Assembly (NCBI RefSeq): GCF_001571085.1
Contig: NZ_BCTC01000040.1
Span: forward strand, 1-53,425
DNA: 53,425 nucleotides
Source: Azohydromonas lata NBRC 102462
Lineage (GTDB): Bacteria; Pseudomonadota; Gammaproteobacteria; Burkholderiales; Burkholderiaceae_C
Direction: 5' to 3'
The notes beneath the pieces were generated by a model. It was not told the DNA's origin, did not search any database, and saw nothing but the letters and a program-made list of their open reading frames with translations. Made by a program: the position numbers and the translations under genes. Positions 34,245 to 42,109 of this stretch are shown piece after piece. The first letter of the stretch is position 1. Every line of letters starts with the position of its first letter.

Positions 34245-34994
34245 TCAATGCATGAACATGCCGCCATTGACATGCAGCTCGGAACCAGTGATGTAGCCGG
34301 CCTGCGGCGAGGCCAGGAAACACACCGCATCGGCGATTTCCTGCGGCTGCCCCAGACGGCCCAGCGGAATCTGCTGCAGCAGCGCGGTCTTTTGCGCCTC
34401 GGGCAGCACTTCGGTCATGTCGGTAGCGATGAAGCCCGGAGCCACGCAGTTCACGGTGACGCCGCGGCTGCCGAGCTCGCGCGCCAGCGCCCGCGTCATG
34501 CCGGCCACGCCGGCCTTGGCGGCGGCGTAGTTGGCCTGGCCCGGGTTGCCGGAGGCGCCCACCACGGAAGTGATGTTCACGATGCGGCCATATCGTTGCT
34601 TCATCATCGGACGCATCACGGCGCGGCTCATGCGAAACACCGCCTTGAGATTGGTGTCCAGCACCGCGTCCCAGTCGGCGTCCTTCATGCGCATGGCCAG
34701 CTGGTCGCGCGTGATGCCGGCGTTGTTGACCAGCACGTGCAGCGCGCCGTGGTCCTTGACGATGGCGTCTATGGCGGCATCGGCGCCGGCGGCGTCGGTG
34801 ACGTCGAGCTTCAGGCCGCTGCAGCCGGCAAAAGCCGACAGCGCCTCGGTGATGGCTTGCGCGCCCGCATCGGTCGTGGCCGTGCCTATGACCTTCATGC
34901 CGGACTGCGCCAGTGCCAGCGCGATGGCGCGGCCGATGCCGCGCGAAGCGCCCGTCACGAGCGCGACTTGTTCGTTCAGAGCAGGAGCGCTCAT
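34245..34994 (-). CDS. fabG: FabG, 3-oxoacyl-ACP reductase
   Basis: 249 aa short-chain dehydrogenase. NADPH-binding TGASRGIG near the N-terminus, NNAG, the catalytic Ser in ITSVVG and the YxxxK pair in YAAAKAG are present, as is the FabG C-terminal PEEIAD-like QPQEIADAVCFLASPQAGYI. It reduces beta-ketoacyl-ACP in each elongation round. The ATG at 34994 overlaps the fabD stop by 4 bases. Confidence 0.97.
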   Translation of the reverse strand: MSAPALNEQVALVTGASRGIGRAIALALAQSGMKVIGTATTDAGAQAITEALSAFAGCSGLKLDVTDAAGADAAIDAIVKDHGALHVLVNNAGITRDQLAMRMKDADWDAVLDTNLKAVFRMSRAVMRPMMKQRYGRIVNITSVVGASGNPGQANYAAAKAGVAGMTRALARELGSRGVTVNCVAPGFIATDMTEVLPEAQKTALLQQIPLGRLGQPQEIADAVCFLASPQAGYITGSELHVNGGMFMH

Positions 34995-35929
34995 GCCAGG
35001 AATCCCTTCACTTCGGCCAGCGAGGCCGGATCGAACAGCGCCGCGCCCTGCAGCTCGGCGTCGATGCGCTTGACCATGCCGGCCAGCACCTTGCCCGGGC
35101 CGCACTCGACCACGTGCGTGATGCCGCGGGCCTTGAGCGCCTGCACCACTTCCACCCAGCGCACCGGGCCGAAGGCCTGGCGGTAGAGCGCGTCGCGGAT
35201 GGCGTCAGGCTCCACGGGCGCGGCCACGTCGATGTTGTTGACCACGGCAATGGCGGGCACGTTGAGCGTCACCGTCGCCAGCTTCTCGCGCAGCCGCTCG
35301 GCGGCGGGCTTCATCAGGCTGGAGTGGAACGGTGCGGACACGGGCAACGGCAACGCGCGCTTGGCGCCCTTGGCCTTGAGCACCTCGCAGCCCTTCTCGA
35401 CGCCGGCCTTGGTGCCGGCGATCACGGTCTGCTTGGCGTCGTTGAAATTCACGGCCTCGACCACCTCGCCGCAGGCCGCGGCGGCCTCGGCGCAGCCCTC
35501 GCGCACGGCCTGCGCGTCCAGGCCCAGGATGGCGGCCATGGCGCCGGTGCCCACGGGCACGGCCTCCTGCATGGCCTGCGCACGCAGCCGCACCAGCGGC
35601 AGCGCATCGGACAGGCTCAGCGCGCCCGCGGCCACAAGCGCCGTGTACTCGCCCAGCGAGTGGCCGGCCAGCGCCTGCGGCTGCGCGCCGCCTTCGGCCA
35701 GCCAGGCGCGCCAGCAGGCGATGCCGGCCGTGAGCATGACGGGCTGGGTGTTGGTGGTGAGGTCCAGCTGCGCCTTCGGACCCTCCTGGATCAGGCGCGC
35801 CACGTCCTCGCCCAGCGCGGCCGAAGCCTCTTCAAGCGTGCTGCGCACGGCCGGATGGTCGCCCCAGGCGTCGAGCATGCCCACGGCCTGCGAGCCTTGG
35901 CCGGGAAAGACGAATGCGAACGTAGTCAT
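34991..35929 (-). CDS. fabD: FabD, malonyl-CoA:ACP transacylase
   Basis: 312 aa. FVFPGQGSQAVGML is the oxyanion-hole segment, Ser91 in GHSLGEY is the nucleophile, and the catalytic His lies in VSAPFHSSLM. FabD loads malonyl groups on AcpP. It is translationally coupled to fabG by ATGA and lies 54 bases after fabH. Confidence 0.97.
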   Translation of the reverse strand: MTTFAFVFPGQGSQAVGMLDAWGDHPAVRSTLEEASAALGEDVARLIQEGPKAQLDLTTNTQPVMLTAGIACWRAWLAEGGAQPQALAGHSLGEYTALVAAGALSLSDALPLVRLRAQAMQEAVPVGTGAMAAILGLDAQAVREGCAEAAAACGEVVEAVNFNDAKQTVIAGTKAGVEKGCEVLKAKGAKRALPLPVSAPFHSSLMKPAAERLREKLATVTLNVPAIAVVNNIDVAAPVEPDAIRDALYRQAFGPVRWVEVVQALKARGITHVVECGPGKVLAGMVKRIDAELQGAALFDPASLAEVKGFLA

Positions 35930-35983
35930 CTCTGCTGAAACGGGAAAGTGGATGCCAATGGGCGGGCGCGGGCGCTGCTCTTT

Positions 35984-36979
35984 TCAGAAGTCCAGCAGGA
36001 CGGCGCCCCAGGTGAAGCCGCCGCCCACGCCTTCGAGCATGAGCGTATCGCCACGCTTGATGCGGCCATCGCGCACGCCGGCGTCCAGCGCCAGCGGGAT
36101 GGATGCCGCCGATGTGTTGCCCTGCTGGTCCACCGTGACGATGACCTTGTCGGCGGGCAGCTTGAGCTTGCGCGCCGTGCTTTGCATGATGCGGATGTTG
36201 GCCTGGTGCGGGATGAGCCAGTCGATGTCGGCCTCGGTGCGGCCGGCCTTGGCCAGCACCGAGTGCGCCACCTCGGCCAGCACGCTCACGGCCAGCTTGA
36301 ACACCGCCTGGCCGTCCATCTTGAGCACCGGATCACCAATGACCTGCCCTCCCGAAACCGTGCCCGGCGTGCACAGGATGTCGGCGTAGCGGCCGTCGGC
36401 ATGCAGCTCGCTGGCCACGATGCCGGGCTTGTCGCTGGCTTCGAGCACCACGGCGCCGGCGCCGTCGCCAAACAGCACGCAGGTGGTGCGGTCGTTGAAG
36501 TCGAGGATGCGCGAGAACACTTCCGCGCCAATCACCAGCGCGCGCGAGGCGCTGCCGCAGCGGATCATGGCGTCGGCGATGGTCAGCCCGTAGACGAAGC
36601 CCGAGCACACGGCCTGCACGTCGAAAGCCGCACCGCCCGGAATGCCCAGCTTGCGCTGCACCATGCAGGCCACCGAGGGAAACACCATGTCCGGCGTGGA
36701 CGTGGCGACGATGACCAGATCGATCTGCGCCGGCTGCACGCCGGCGGCCTCCATGGCCTGGCGTGCCGCCTGCGCCGCCAGGTCGCTGGAGTTGACGCCC
36801 GGGTCTGCGAAGTGGCGCGCCTTGATGCCGGTGCGCTCGACGATCCACTCGTCGGACGTTTCCAGGCCTCGCTCGGCCAGTTGTTGCACCAGGTCGGCAT
36901 TGGTGAGCCGGCGCGGCGGCAGCACGCTGCCGGTGCCGGCAATGCGCGAGAGCGAGAAGCGGGATGCGTTGGAAGTCAT
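35984..36979 (-). CDS. fabH: FabH, beta-ketoacyl-ACP synthase III
   Basis: 331 aa. Catalytic Cys125 in [13 protein letters not shown], His in IPHQANIRI and Asn in QQGNTSAAS form the KAS III triad. FabH starts fatty-acid synthesis by condensing acetyl-CoA with malonyl-ACP. Its ATG overlaps the plsX stop by 4 bases. Confidence 0.97.
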   Translation of the reverse strand: MTSNASRFSLSRIAGTGSVLPPRRLTNADLVQQLAERGLETSDEWIVERTGIKARHFADPGVNSSDLAAQAARQAMEAAGVQPAQIDLVIVATSTPDMVFPSVACMVQRKLGIPGGAAFDVQAVCSGFVYGLTIADAMIRCGSASRALVIGAEVFSRILDFNDRTTCVLFGDGAGAVVLEASDKPGIVASELHADGRYADILCTPGTVSGGQVIGDPVLKMDGQAVFKLAVSVLAEVAHSVLAKAGRTEADIDWLIPHQANIRIMQSTARKLKLPADKVIVTVDQQGNTSAASIPLALDAGVRDGRIKRGDTLMLEGVGGGFTWGAVLLDF

Positions 36980-38055
36980 GCAGCGTGAACCACCGGACCC
37001 GGCGCGGCCGCCTGCAGGGTACCGAGAATGCGATCGTGAACCCGGTCCAGCAGCCGGTTGCGGGCGGCATCATAGGCACGCGCCAGGGCGTTCTCGAAGG
37101 CGAAGGCGTCGGCCGAGCCGTGGCTCTTGAACACCAGCCCGCGCAACCCAAGCAGCGCCCCGCCGTTGTAGCGCCGGGGATCCACCCGCGCCTTGAAACG
37201 ATTGAGCACGGGCAGCGCCGCCAGCGCGGCCAGCCGCGTGAAGACGTTGCGCGTGAATTCCTGACGTATGAAGTCGGCCATCATCGAGGCCAGGCCTTCG
37301 GAGGCCTTGAGCAGCACGTTGCCGACGAAGCCGTCGCACACCACGATGTCCGTGGTGCCTTTGAAGACGTCGTTGCCTTCGACGTTGCCATGGAAGTTGA
37401 GCTGCCCGGCGGCGGCGGCCGCGCGCAGCAGTTCGGCGGCCCGCTTGATGGTGTCGCTGCCCTTGATGGCTTCCTCGCCAATGTTGAGCAGCCCCACCGT
37501 GGGCTCTTCCTTGCCTTCCACCGCCGACACCAGCGCACTGCCCATGACGGCGAATTGCAGCAGGTGCTCGGCCGTGCAGTCCACGTTGGCGCCCAGGTCA
37601 AGCATGGTGGTGAAGCCGTCGCGCCGATTGGGCATGACCGTGGCGATGGCCGGGCGGTCTATGCCTTGCAGCGTCTTGAGCACGTAGCGCGCCACGGCCA
37701 TCAGCGCGCCGGTGTTGCCGGCGGAGACGCAGGCGTCGGCGCGCGCGCTCTGGCCCTCGGCCGCCTTGAGCAGCGAAATGGCCACGCGCATGGACGAATC
37801 CTTCTTGCGCCTCAAGGCCACTTCCACCGGATCGTCCATGGTGACGACCTCGGTAGCCACCACCGGCGTGCAGCGCTCCCAGCCGCGCACCGCGGCCAGC
37901 GCCTGTTCGGTACCCACGAGCAACAGCTCAGCGTCCGGATGCTTGCGCAAAAACGACTGGCAGGCCGGCAGCGTGACGGCCGGCCCATGGTCGCCGCCCA
38001 TGCAGTCGACGGCCAGACGCACCTTGGAAAGTGCAGCGTGAGACGAAGAGGACAC
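36976..38055 (-). CDS. plsX: PlsX, phosphate acyltransferase
   Basis: 359 aa from a GTG at 38055. PlsX converts acyl-ACP to acyl-phosphate for phospholipid synthesis. The family core starts at [40 protein letters not shown] and [18 protein letters not shown] are also present. There is no ATG in a good position: the in-frame ATGs upstream would add 30-40 non-conserved residues. The GTG at 38055 or the GTG of the VRLAV codon are both possible. A 177-base gap separates it from rpmF. Confidence 0.92.
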   Translation of the reverse strand: MSSSSHAALSKVRLAVDCMGGDHGPAVTLPACQSFLRKHPDAELLLVGTEQALAAVRGWERCTPVVATEVVTMDDPVEVALRRKKDSSMRVAISLLKAAEGQSARADACVSAGNTGALMAVARYVLKTLQGIDRPAIATVMPNRRDGFTTMLDLGANVDCTAEHLLQFAVMGSALVSAVEGKEEPTVGLLNIGEEAIKGSDTIKRAAELLRAAAAAGQLNFHGNVEGNDVFKGTTDIVVCDGFVGNVLLKASEGLASMMADFIRQEFTRNVFTRLAALAALPVLNRFKARVDPRRYNGGALLGLRGLVFKSHGSADAFAFENALARAYDAARNRLLDRVHDRILGTLQAAAPGPVVHAA

Positions 38056-38232
38056 GAGTGGATCCAGAAACGGCCTGCCCGCTGTGAACCGGCACAGGAC
38101 AGACGGCAGCGCGGCAAGCGCAATGCCGCCCGGCGCGAAAACACCCGCAGGCGCCATATGCGACCAGCGGACGAGCAGCATGAGGCTCAGGCAGGCGGAA
38201 CCGGCAGCGCAGCGCCGGCCCTCAGATCACGC

Positions 38233-38415
38233 TCAGGCGTCGGACTTGGTGGCCAGCACCTTGCGCCCACGGTAGAAACCGTTGGGGCTGATGTGGTGAC
38301 GCAGATGCACTTCACCGGTGGTGGGCTCGACCGCGGTGCCCGGCTGGGTCAGCGCATTGTGCGAGCGGTGCATGCCACGCTTGGAAGGGGACTTCTTGTT
38401 TTGTTGAACGGCCAT
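38233..38415 (-). CDS. rpmF: Ribosomal protein L32
   Basis: 60 aa. [20 protein letters not shown] is the typical bL32 N-terminus, and [15 protein letters not shown] the C-terminal part. It lacks the zinc-binding Cys pairs of the C+ form, which is normal in proteobacteria. Shine-Dalgarno GGAGAA lies upstream of the ATG at 38415. It is the first gene after the promoter at 38651-38679 and heads the plsX-fab genes. Confidence 0.97.
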   Translation of the reverse strand: MAVQQNKKSPSKRGMHRSHNALTQPGTAVEPTTGEVHLRHHISPNGFYRGRKVLATKSDA

Positions 38416-38540
38416 GTTGGATTCTCCTGCGCTCTTGCCGAGCAGAACCTGCGCCGGCCGGAAAGCACCGGATCCGAGTGCAGCGACGGCCCCCACGCGA
38501 CATGAAGCAGGCAGCGGGCACGGCGAAACAACTGCCGTGC

Positions 38541-38575
38541 AAAAAGGAAGAAGGCTCCTTGAAATGCCTTCTTCC
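38541..38575 (-). terminator. Intrinsic terminator / attenuator-like hairpin upstream of rpmF
   Basis: A perfect 10-base inverted repeat GGAAGAAGGC (38546-38555) and GCCTTCTTCC (38566-38575) with a 10-base loop; on the minus strand it is followed by TTTTT (38545-38541). It lies 126 bases before rpmF and about 70 bases after the predicted transcription start. It can end yceD transcripts and also transcripts from the rpmF promoter. Confidence 0.75.
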
Positions 38576-38650
38576 CTGCTGCCCCGCCTCCCGGTTTGCG
38601 CAACCCAACCATCGGGCAGCGCCATGGGGCACCAATGAACGAAGCCCGCG

Positions 38651-38679
38651 AGTATAGCAGGCGAGCTTTCCCAGCCCAA
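38651..38679 (-). promoter_or_regulatory. Sigma-70-type promoter for rpmF-plsX-fab operon
   Basis: On the minus strand: -35 TTGGGC (38679-38674), 17-base spacer, -10 TATACT (38656-38651). Predicted start near 38644, giving a leader of about 230 bases before rpmF, which contains the hairpin at 38541-38575. Confidence 0.65.
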
Positions 38680-38706
38680 GTACCGGACTTTGCCGGCCGT
38701 CAAAAA

Positions 38707-39288
38707 TCAGGCGTCGCTGCCATCGGAACCATTGCCGGAGCCCTGCGGGCGCCTGCGCAGCCGGGCCAATGCGGCAAAGGGATTTTCCCGGGCAGGCTCT
38801 TCCTCTTCCTCCGGCTCGGCCGGGACGGCCAGCGGCTGCGGGCACTGCTCGTGGCGCGGCACCAGCGGCATGTCCAGCAGCAGCTCGTCTTCTACCAGGG
38901 CGCGCAGGTTGAAGGCGCGCTCCAGTGCCAGCACGTCGTCCTCGCTCTCGCTGTCCAGCCGCGCGGCCTCGGCCTCGTCGCGCACGAAGCGCAGGCTGCG
39001 CTGCAGCGACAGCGGTACCGCCACGGGCTGCAAACAGCGCTGGCAATCGCGCCAGACCTGCGTGTGCGCCTCCAGGTGCAGCCAGCGCTCGGGCTCCAGC
39101 GACTTGGGCTTGCGCAGCTCGCCGCTGGCGGACCACTGCACGTCGCCGTCGGCCGCCGGCGCCTCGGCGGGCCAGCCATCCAGCAGCCGCTCGAACTGCG
39201 TCAGCGGCCAGCTTCCCTGCAGCGAGGCCTCGTCGGCAATGAAGTTTTCGAGGTCCAGGCGCAGGGGATCATGGGAACGGGCTTTCAT
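38707..39288 (-). CDS. yceD: YceD / DUF177 family protein
   Basis: 193 aa. The conserved DUF177 core CQRCLQPVAVPLSL and the acidic segment ESEDDVLALERAFNLRALVE (a possible metal or rRNA-related site) are present; the C-terminus has NPFAALARLRRR. The protein is linked to 23S rRNA accumulation in other species, and its gene nearly always precedes rpmF, as here. The ATG at 39288 (MKARSHDPLRLDLENF) is the family start; the ATG 29 codons upstream would overlap the maf start region. Confidence 0.9.
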   Translation of the reverse strand: MKARSHDPLRLDLENFIADEASLQGSWPLTQFERLLDGWPAEAPAADGDVQWSASGELRKPKSLEPERWLHLEAHTQVWRDCQRCLQPVAVPLSLQRSLRFVRDEAEAARLDSESEDDVLALERAFNLRALVEDELLLDMPLVPRHEQCPQPLAVPAEPEEEEEPARENPFAALARLRRRPQGSGNGSDGSDA

Positions 39289-39346
39289 CGCGGGCAGTTT
39301 AAGCGGGCACACAGCCCCTTCCGGGACGGATGGGACAATGCCGAGG

Positions 39347-39934
39347 ATGAAGCCCTCGCTGATCCTTGCCTCCACTTCGCGCTACCGGCGCGAGCTGCTG
39401 CAGCGGCTGCGGCTGCCCTTTACGGTGCAGGCGCCGCACACCGATGAAACGCCGCTGCCGGGCGAAAGGCCGGCCGCGCTGGCCCTGCGCCTGGCGCTGG
39501 CCAAGGCCCAGGCGGTAGCGGCGGAGCATCCTGAAGCCATCGTCATCGGTTCGGACCAGGTCGCCGACCTGCATGGCGAGCCCATAGGCAAGCCCGGTGA
39601 CTTCGAGCGTGCCGTTCAGCAATTGCGCCGCATGAGCGCGCAGCAGGTGGTGTTTCAAACCGCGGTGGCCGTTGTGCGGCGCGACACCGGCTTCGCGCAG
39701 GCGCTGCTGGCGCCCGTGACGGTGACGTTTCGCGCACTCTCCGACGCCGAGATCGAACGCTACCTGCACCTGGACCAGCCCTTTGACTGCGCTGGCAGCG
39801 CCAAGAGCGAAAGCCTCGGAGTGACACTGCTGCAGCGCATAGACTCCGACGACCCCACCGCGCTGGTCGGCCTGCCGCTGATGCGCACCTGCGAACTGCT
39901 GCGCCAGGCCGGCCTCGATCCGCTGGCCACTTGA
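39347..39934 (+). CDS. maf: Maf-like nucleotide pyrophosphatase (YceF type)
   Basis: 195 aa. The N-terminal LILASTSRYRRELLQRL holds the Maf Ser/Arg motif; ETPLPGERPAALALRLALAKA, IVIGSDQV with the catalytic Asp, GKPGDFERAVQQL and the LVGLPL near the end complete the family pattern. YceF-type enzymes hydrolyse modified nucleotides such as 7-methyl-GTP. The ATG at 39347 follows a GAGG. It is divergent from yceD, 58 bases apart. Confidence 0.93.
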   Translation: MKPSLILASTSRYRRELLQRLRLPFTVQAPHTDETPLPGERPAALALRLALAKAQAVAAEHPEAIVIGSDQVADLHGEPIGKPGDFERAVQQLRRMSAQQVVFQTAVAVVRRDTGFAQALLAPVTVTFRALSDAEIERYLHLDQPFDCAGSAKSESLGVTLLQRIDSDDPTALVGLPLMRTCELLRQAGLDPLAT

Positions 39935-39995
39935 CCCCCGTGGCCGCCGCACACAGCCGACCACTCTCCCCTTCGACGAAAAGCCGCAAGCGCCG

Positions 39996-41309
39996 ATGTC
40001 ACAGCTCTTTTCTTACCGTCCCCTGTGTGGCGCTGCGGCGCTGCTGGCCTGCGCCGCGGCGCTGCCCGCCCACGCCGGCCCGTCGCTGAGCCAAGCCCTG
40101 GCGCGCAATCAACAGATGCTGGAACGCGACGCCGCCCCAGAAGGCGGCTTCGCCGAAACGCTGCCCACGCCGCCCGACGGCGTGCTGCTGGCCGGCGGCA
40201 ACAAGCTGCAAAAGCAGCCCAAATTCGTGGCCTCACCGCTGGGCACGCCCGGCAGCGGGCTGCGCCTGCTGCACACCTTCGGCGAATCCCAAGACGGCGC
40301 CGTGCTGCGCCTGGGCGTGCTGGGAAGCACCGGCGCAAGGCGCCAGTGGACGCTGGAAGGCACGGAAGCCGCCCTGCCGCTTGGACCCGGACAGCTCTAC
40401 GCTTCGGTGCAGCGCCGGCATTGGGGCCCGGCCTGGAGCGGCAGCCTGATCCTCGACGCCGCTGCTCCTGCGGTGCCCGCACTGGGCTGGCGCAAGACGT
40501 CGAACTCCCCCTTCGAGAGCCGCTGGCTGTCCTGGCTCGGCCCGTGGAACGCCGACGTGTTCTTCGGCGGACTGCAAGGCCACACCCAGCCGGCACATCC
40601 TTACCTCGTCGGCATGCGGCTGCAGGTGCAGCCCCTGCCGTCACTGCAGATCGGCGCCTCGCGCACCATGCAATGGGGCGGCCGCGGGCGCGACCAGAGT
40701 TTCAAGTCCATGGTCAACGGGCTGCTGGGCCGCGACAACCAGGACGCCAGCGACCAGCAACCCGGCAACCAGCTCGCCGCCATCGATGCTCGCTGGCACC
40801 ATGCCCTAGGCACCGGACACCAGGTGGCCCTGTATGCCCAAATCACCGGCGAGGACGAGGCCGGCTACCGCCCGGCCAAGAACATGAAGCTTGCCGGCGC
40901 CGAATGGGCGCTGCAGCGTGACGGACGCAGCATGCGGCTGTTCGTCGAGCGCGCCGACACGGTCGCGGGCGTGCTGGGCGTGGCCTACCGCCACCACATC
41001 TACCTGCAGGGCTACACGCAGGACGGCGTGGTGCTGGGCTACCCCAGCGGCGGCGACACCAAGGTGACCACCGTGGGCGCGCTGCTGGATGCCGGCAGCG
41101 TCAGCGGCGAGATCGTGGCGTACCGGGGCGACGCCGCCATCGCCTCCTCCACGCAGCGGCTGACGCCGGGCTCACTCAGCGGCATCAATGCCGCCATGGC
41201 CTGGAGCCCGCGCAGCGGCCAGGCACTGGGCTTGTCGCTGTGGAGCGGCAAGGACGGCGCCGGGCGCGACAACGCTGCGCAACTGTGGTGGCAGACCACT
41301 TGGCGATGA
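39996..41309 (+). CDS. Wzi-like capsule-assembly outer-membrane protein
   Basis: 437 aa. Signal peptide (LLACAAALPAHA, cleavage about residue 27), then a protein with many alternating hydrophobic strands and aromatic residues ending in Trp-Arg (LWWQTTWR), typical of an outer-membrane beta-barrel. The segments RRHWGPAWSGSLILDAAAPA, SWLGPWNADVFFGGLQ and HPYLVGMRLQVQP resemble the Wzi family, which anchors capsular polysaccharide at the cell surface. It lies between maf and the methyltransferase, outside the export locus that starts 3.6 kb further right but likely serving it. Its stop overlaps the next start (ATGA). Confidence 0.8.
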   Translation: MSQLFSYRPLCGAAALLACAAALPAHAGPSLSQALARNQQMLERDAAPEGGFAETLPTPPDGVLLAGGNKLQKQPKFVASPLGTPGSGLRLLHTFGESQDGAVLRLGVLGSTGARRQWTLEGTEAALPLGPGQLYASVQRRHWGPAWSGSLILDAAAPAVPALGWRKTSNSPFESRWLSWLGPWNADVFFGGLQGHTQPAHPYLVGMRLQVQPLPSLQIGASRTMQWGGRGRDQSFKSMVNGLLGRDNQDASDQQPGNQLAAIDARWHHALGTGHQVALYAQITGEDEAGYRPAKNMKLAGAEWALQRDGRSMRLFVERADTVAGVLGVAYRHHIYLQGYTQDGVVLGYPSGGDTKVTTVGALLDAGSVSGEIVAYRGDAAIASSTQRLTPGSLSGINAAMAWSPRSGQALGLSLWSGKDGAGRDNAAQLWWQTTWR

Positions 41310-42082
41310 AAGGCCACCTGCTGCTCATTCCCAGCCCGCTGGATTTTGGAACCGGCGGCACGGGTGAGGCCGGCGGTGCAGCCGTGCCCGATATCCGCCA
41401 GGTGCTGCCCATGGGCGCGCTGGAGGCTGCGGCCGGGCTGCGGCACTGGGTGGTGGAAAACGCTCGCACGGCGCGTGCCGTGCTCAAGCGCGTGAATGCC
41501 GTGGTGCCGCTGGCGGTACCGCTGCAGCAACTGCAGATCGCGGAGCTGCCGCGCCCGCCCAAGGGCCGCGCCGCTCAGCCGGCGGCCGACCTGCGACCGC
41601 TGCTGCAGCCGGCGCTGCAGGGACACGACATTGGCTTGATGTCCGAAGCCGGCATGCCGGCAGTGGCCGATCCGGGCGCCGCGCTGGTAGCCGCAGCCCA
41701 TGGGCTGGACATCGCCGTGCGCCCGCTACCGGGGCCCAGCGCGCTGCTGCTGGCGCTGGCGGCCAGTGGGCTGGACGGGCAGCGCTTCGCCTTCAATGGC
41801 TACCTGCCCGTGGACGCGGCTGAGCGCGCTGCCCGCATCCGCGAACTCGAAGGCCTTTCGCGCCGCGCCGTGCAGGCGCAACTGGTGATTGAAACGCCCT
41901 ACCGCAACGAGCCTCTGCTCGCCGCGCTGCTGTCCACGCTGCAGGGCAGCACGCGGCTGTCGGTGAGCTGCGGGCTGACGCTGGCTGGCGGCTGGACGCG
42001 CAGCGACACCGTGGCACGCTGGCGCGCACAGCCGCGCACGCTGCCGGCCGACGTGCCGGCGGTCTTCGTGTTCCAAGCTTGA
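41306..42082 (+). CDS. SAM-dependent methyltransferase, RsmI/tetrapyrrole-methylase family
   Basis: 258 aa. IGLMSEAGMPAVADPGAALV and VRPLPGPSALLLALAASGL are the two hallmark segments of the RsmI/TP-methylase fold (equivalent to ISDAGTPxxxDPG and PGPSA), followed by FNGYLP and VIETPYRNEPLL. RsmI methylates the 16S rRNA C1402 ribose; this shorter relative may have another rRNA or unknown substrate. The start at 41306 overlaps the Wzi-like stop by 4 bases. In related genomes it commonly follows maf directly. Confidence 0.82.
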   Translation: MKGHLLLIPSPLDFGTGGTGEAGGAAVPDIRQVLPMGALEAAAGLRHWVVENARTARAVLKRVNAVVPLAVPLQQLQIAELPRPPKGRAAQPAADLRPLLQPALQGHDIGLMSEAGMPAVADPGAALVAAAHGLDIAVRPLPGPSALLLALAASGLDGQRFAFNGYLPVDAAERAARIRELEGLSRRAVQAQLVIETPYRNEPLLAALLSTLQGSTRLSVSCGLTLAGGWTRSDTVARWRAQPRTLPADVPAVFVFQA

Positions 42083-42084
42083 GC

Positions 42085-42107
42085 CGGGGGCCCGCAGGGC
42101 CCCGGCC
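42085..42107. terminator. Possible hairpin terminator between convergent methyltransferase and rhlE genes
   Basis: GCCGGGG and CCCCGGC flank a GC-rich loop in the 27-base gap between two convergent stops. No T-run, so intrinsic termination is uncertain. Confidence 0.35.
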
Positions 42108-42109
42108 GG

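Noticed and set aside
38416-38703. N-terminally extended rpmF frame
   Set aside because: The frame is open upstream of rpmF to 38703, but L32 starts at MAVQQNKK with a good ribosome-binding site; the upstream codons span the terminator hairpin and promoter.
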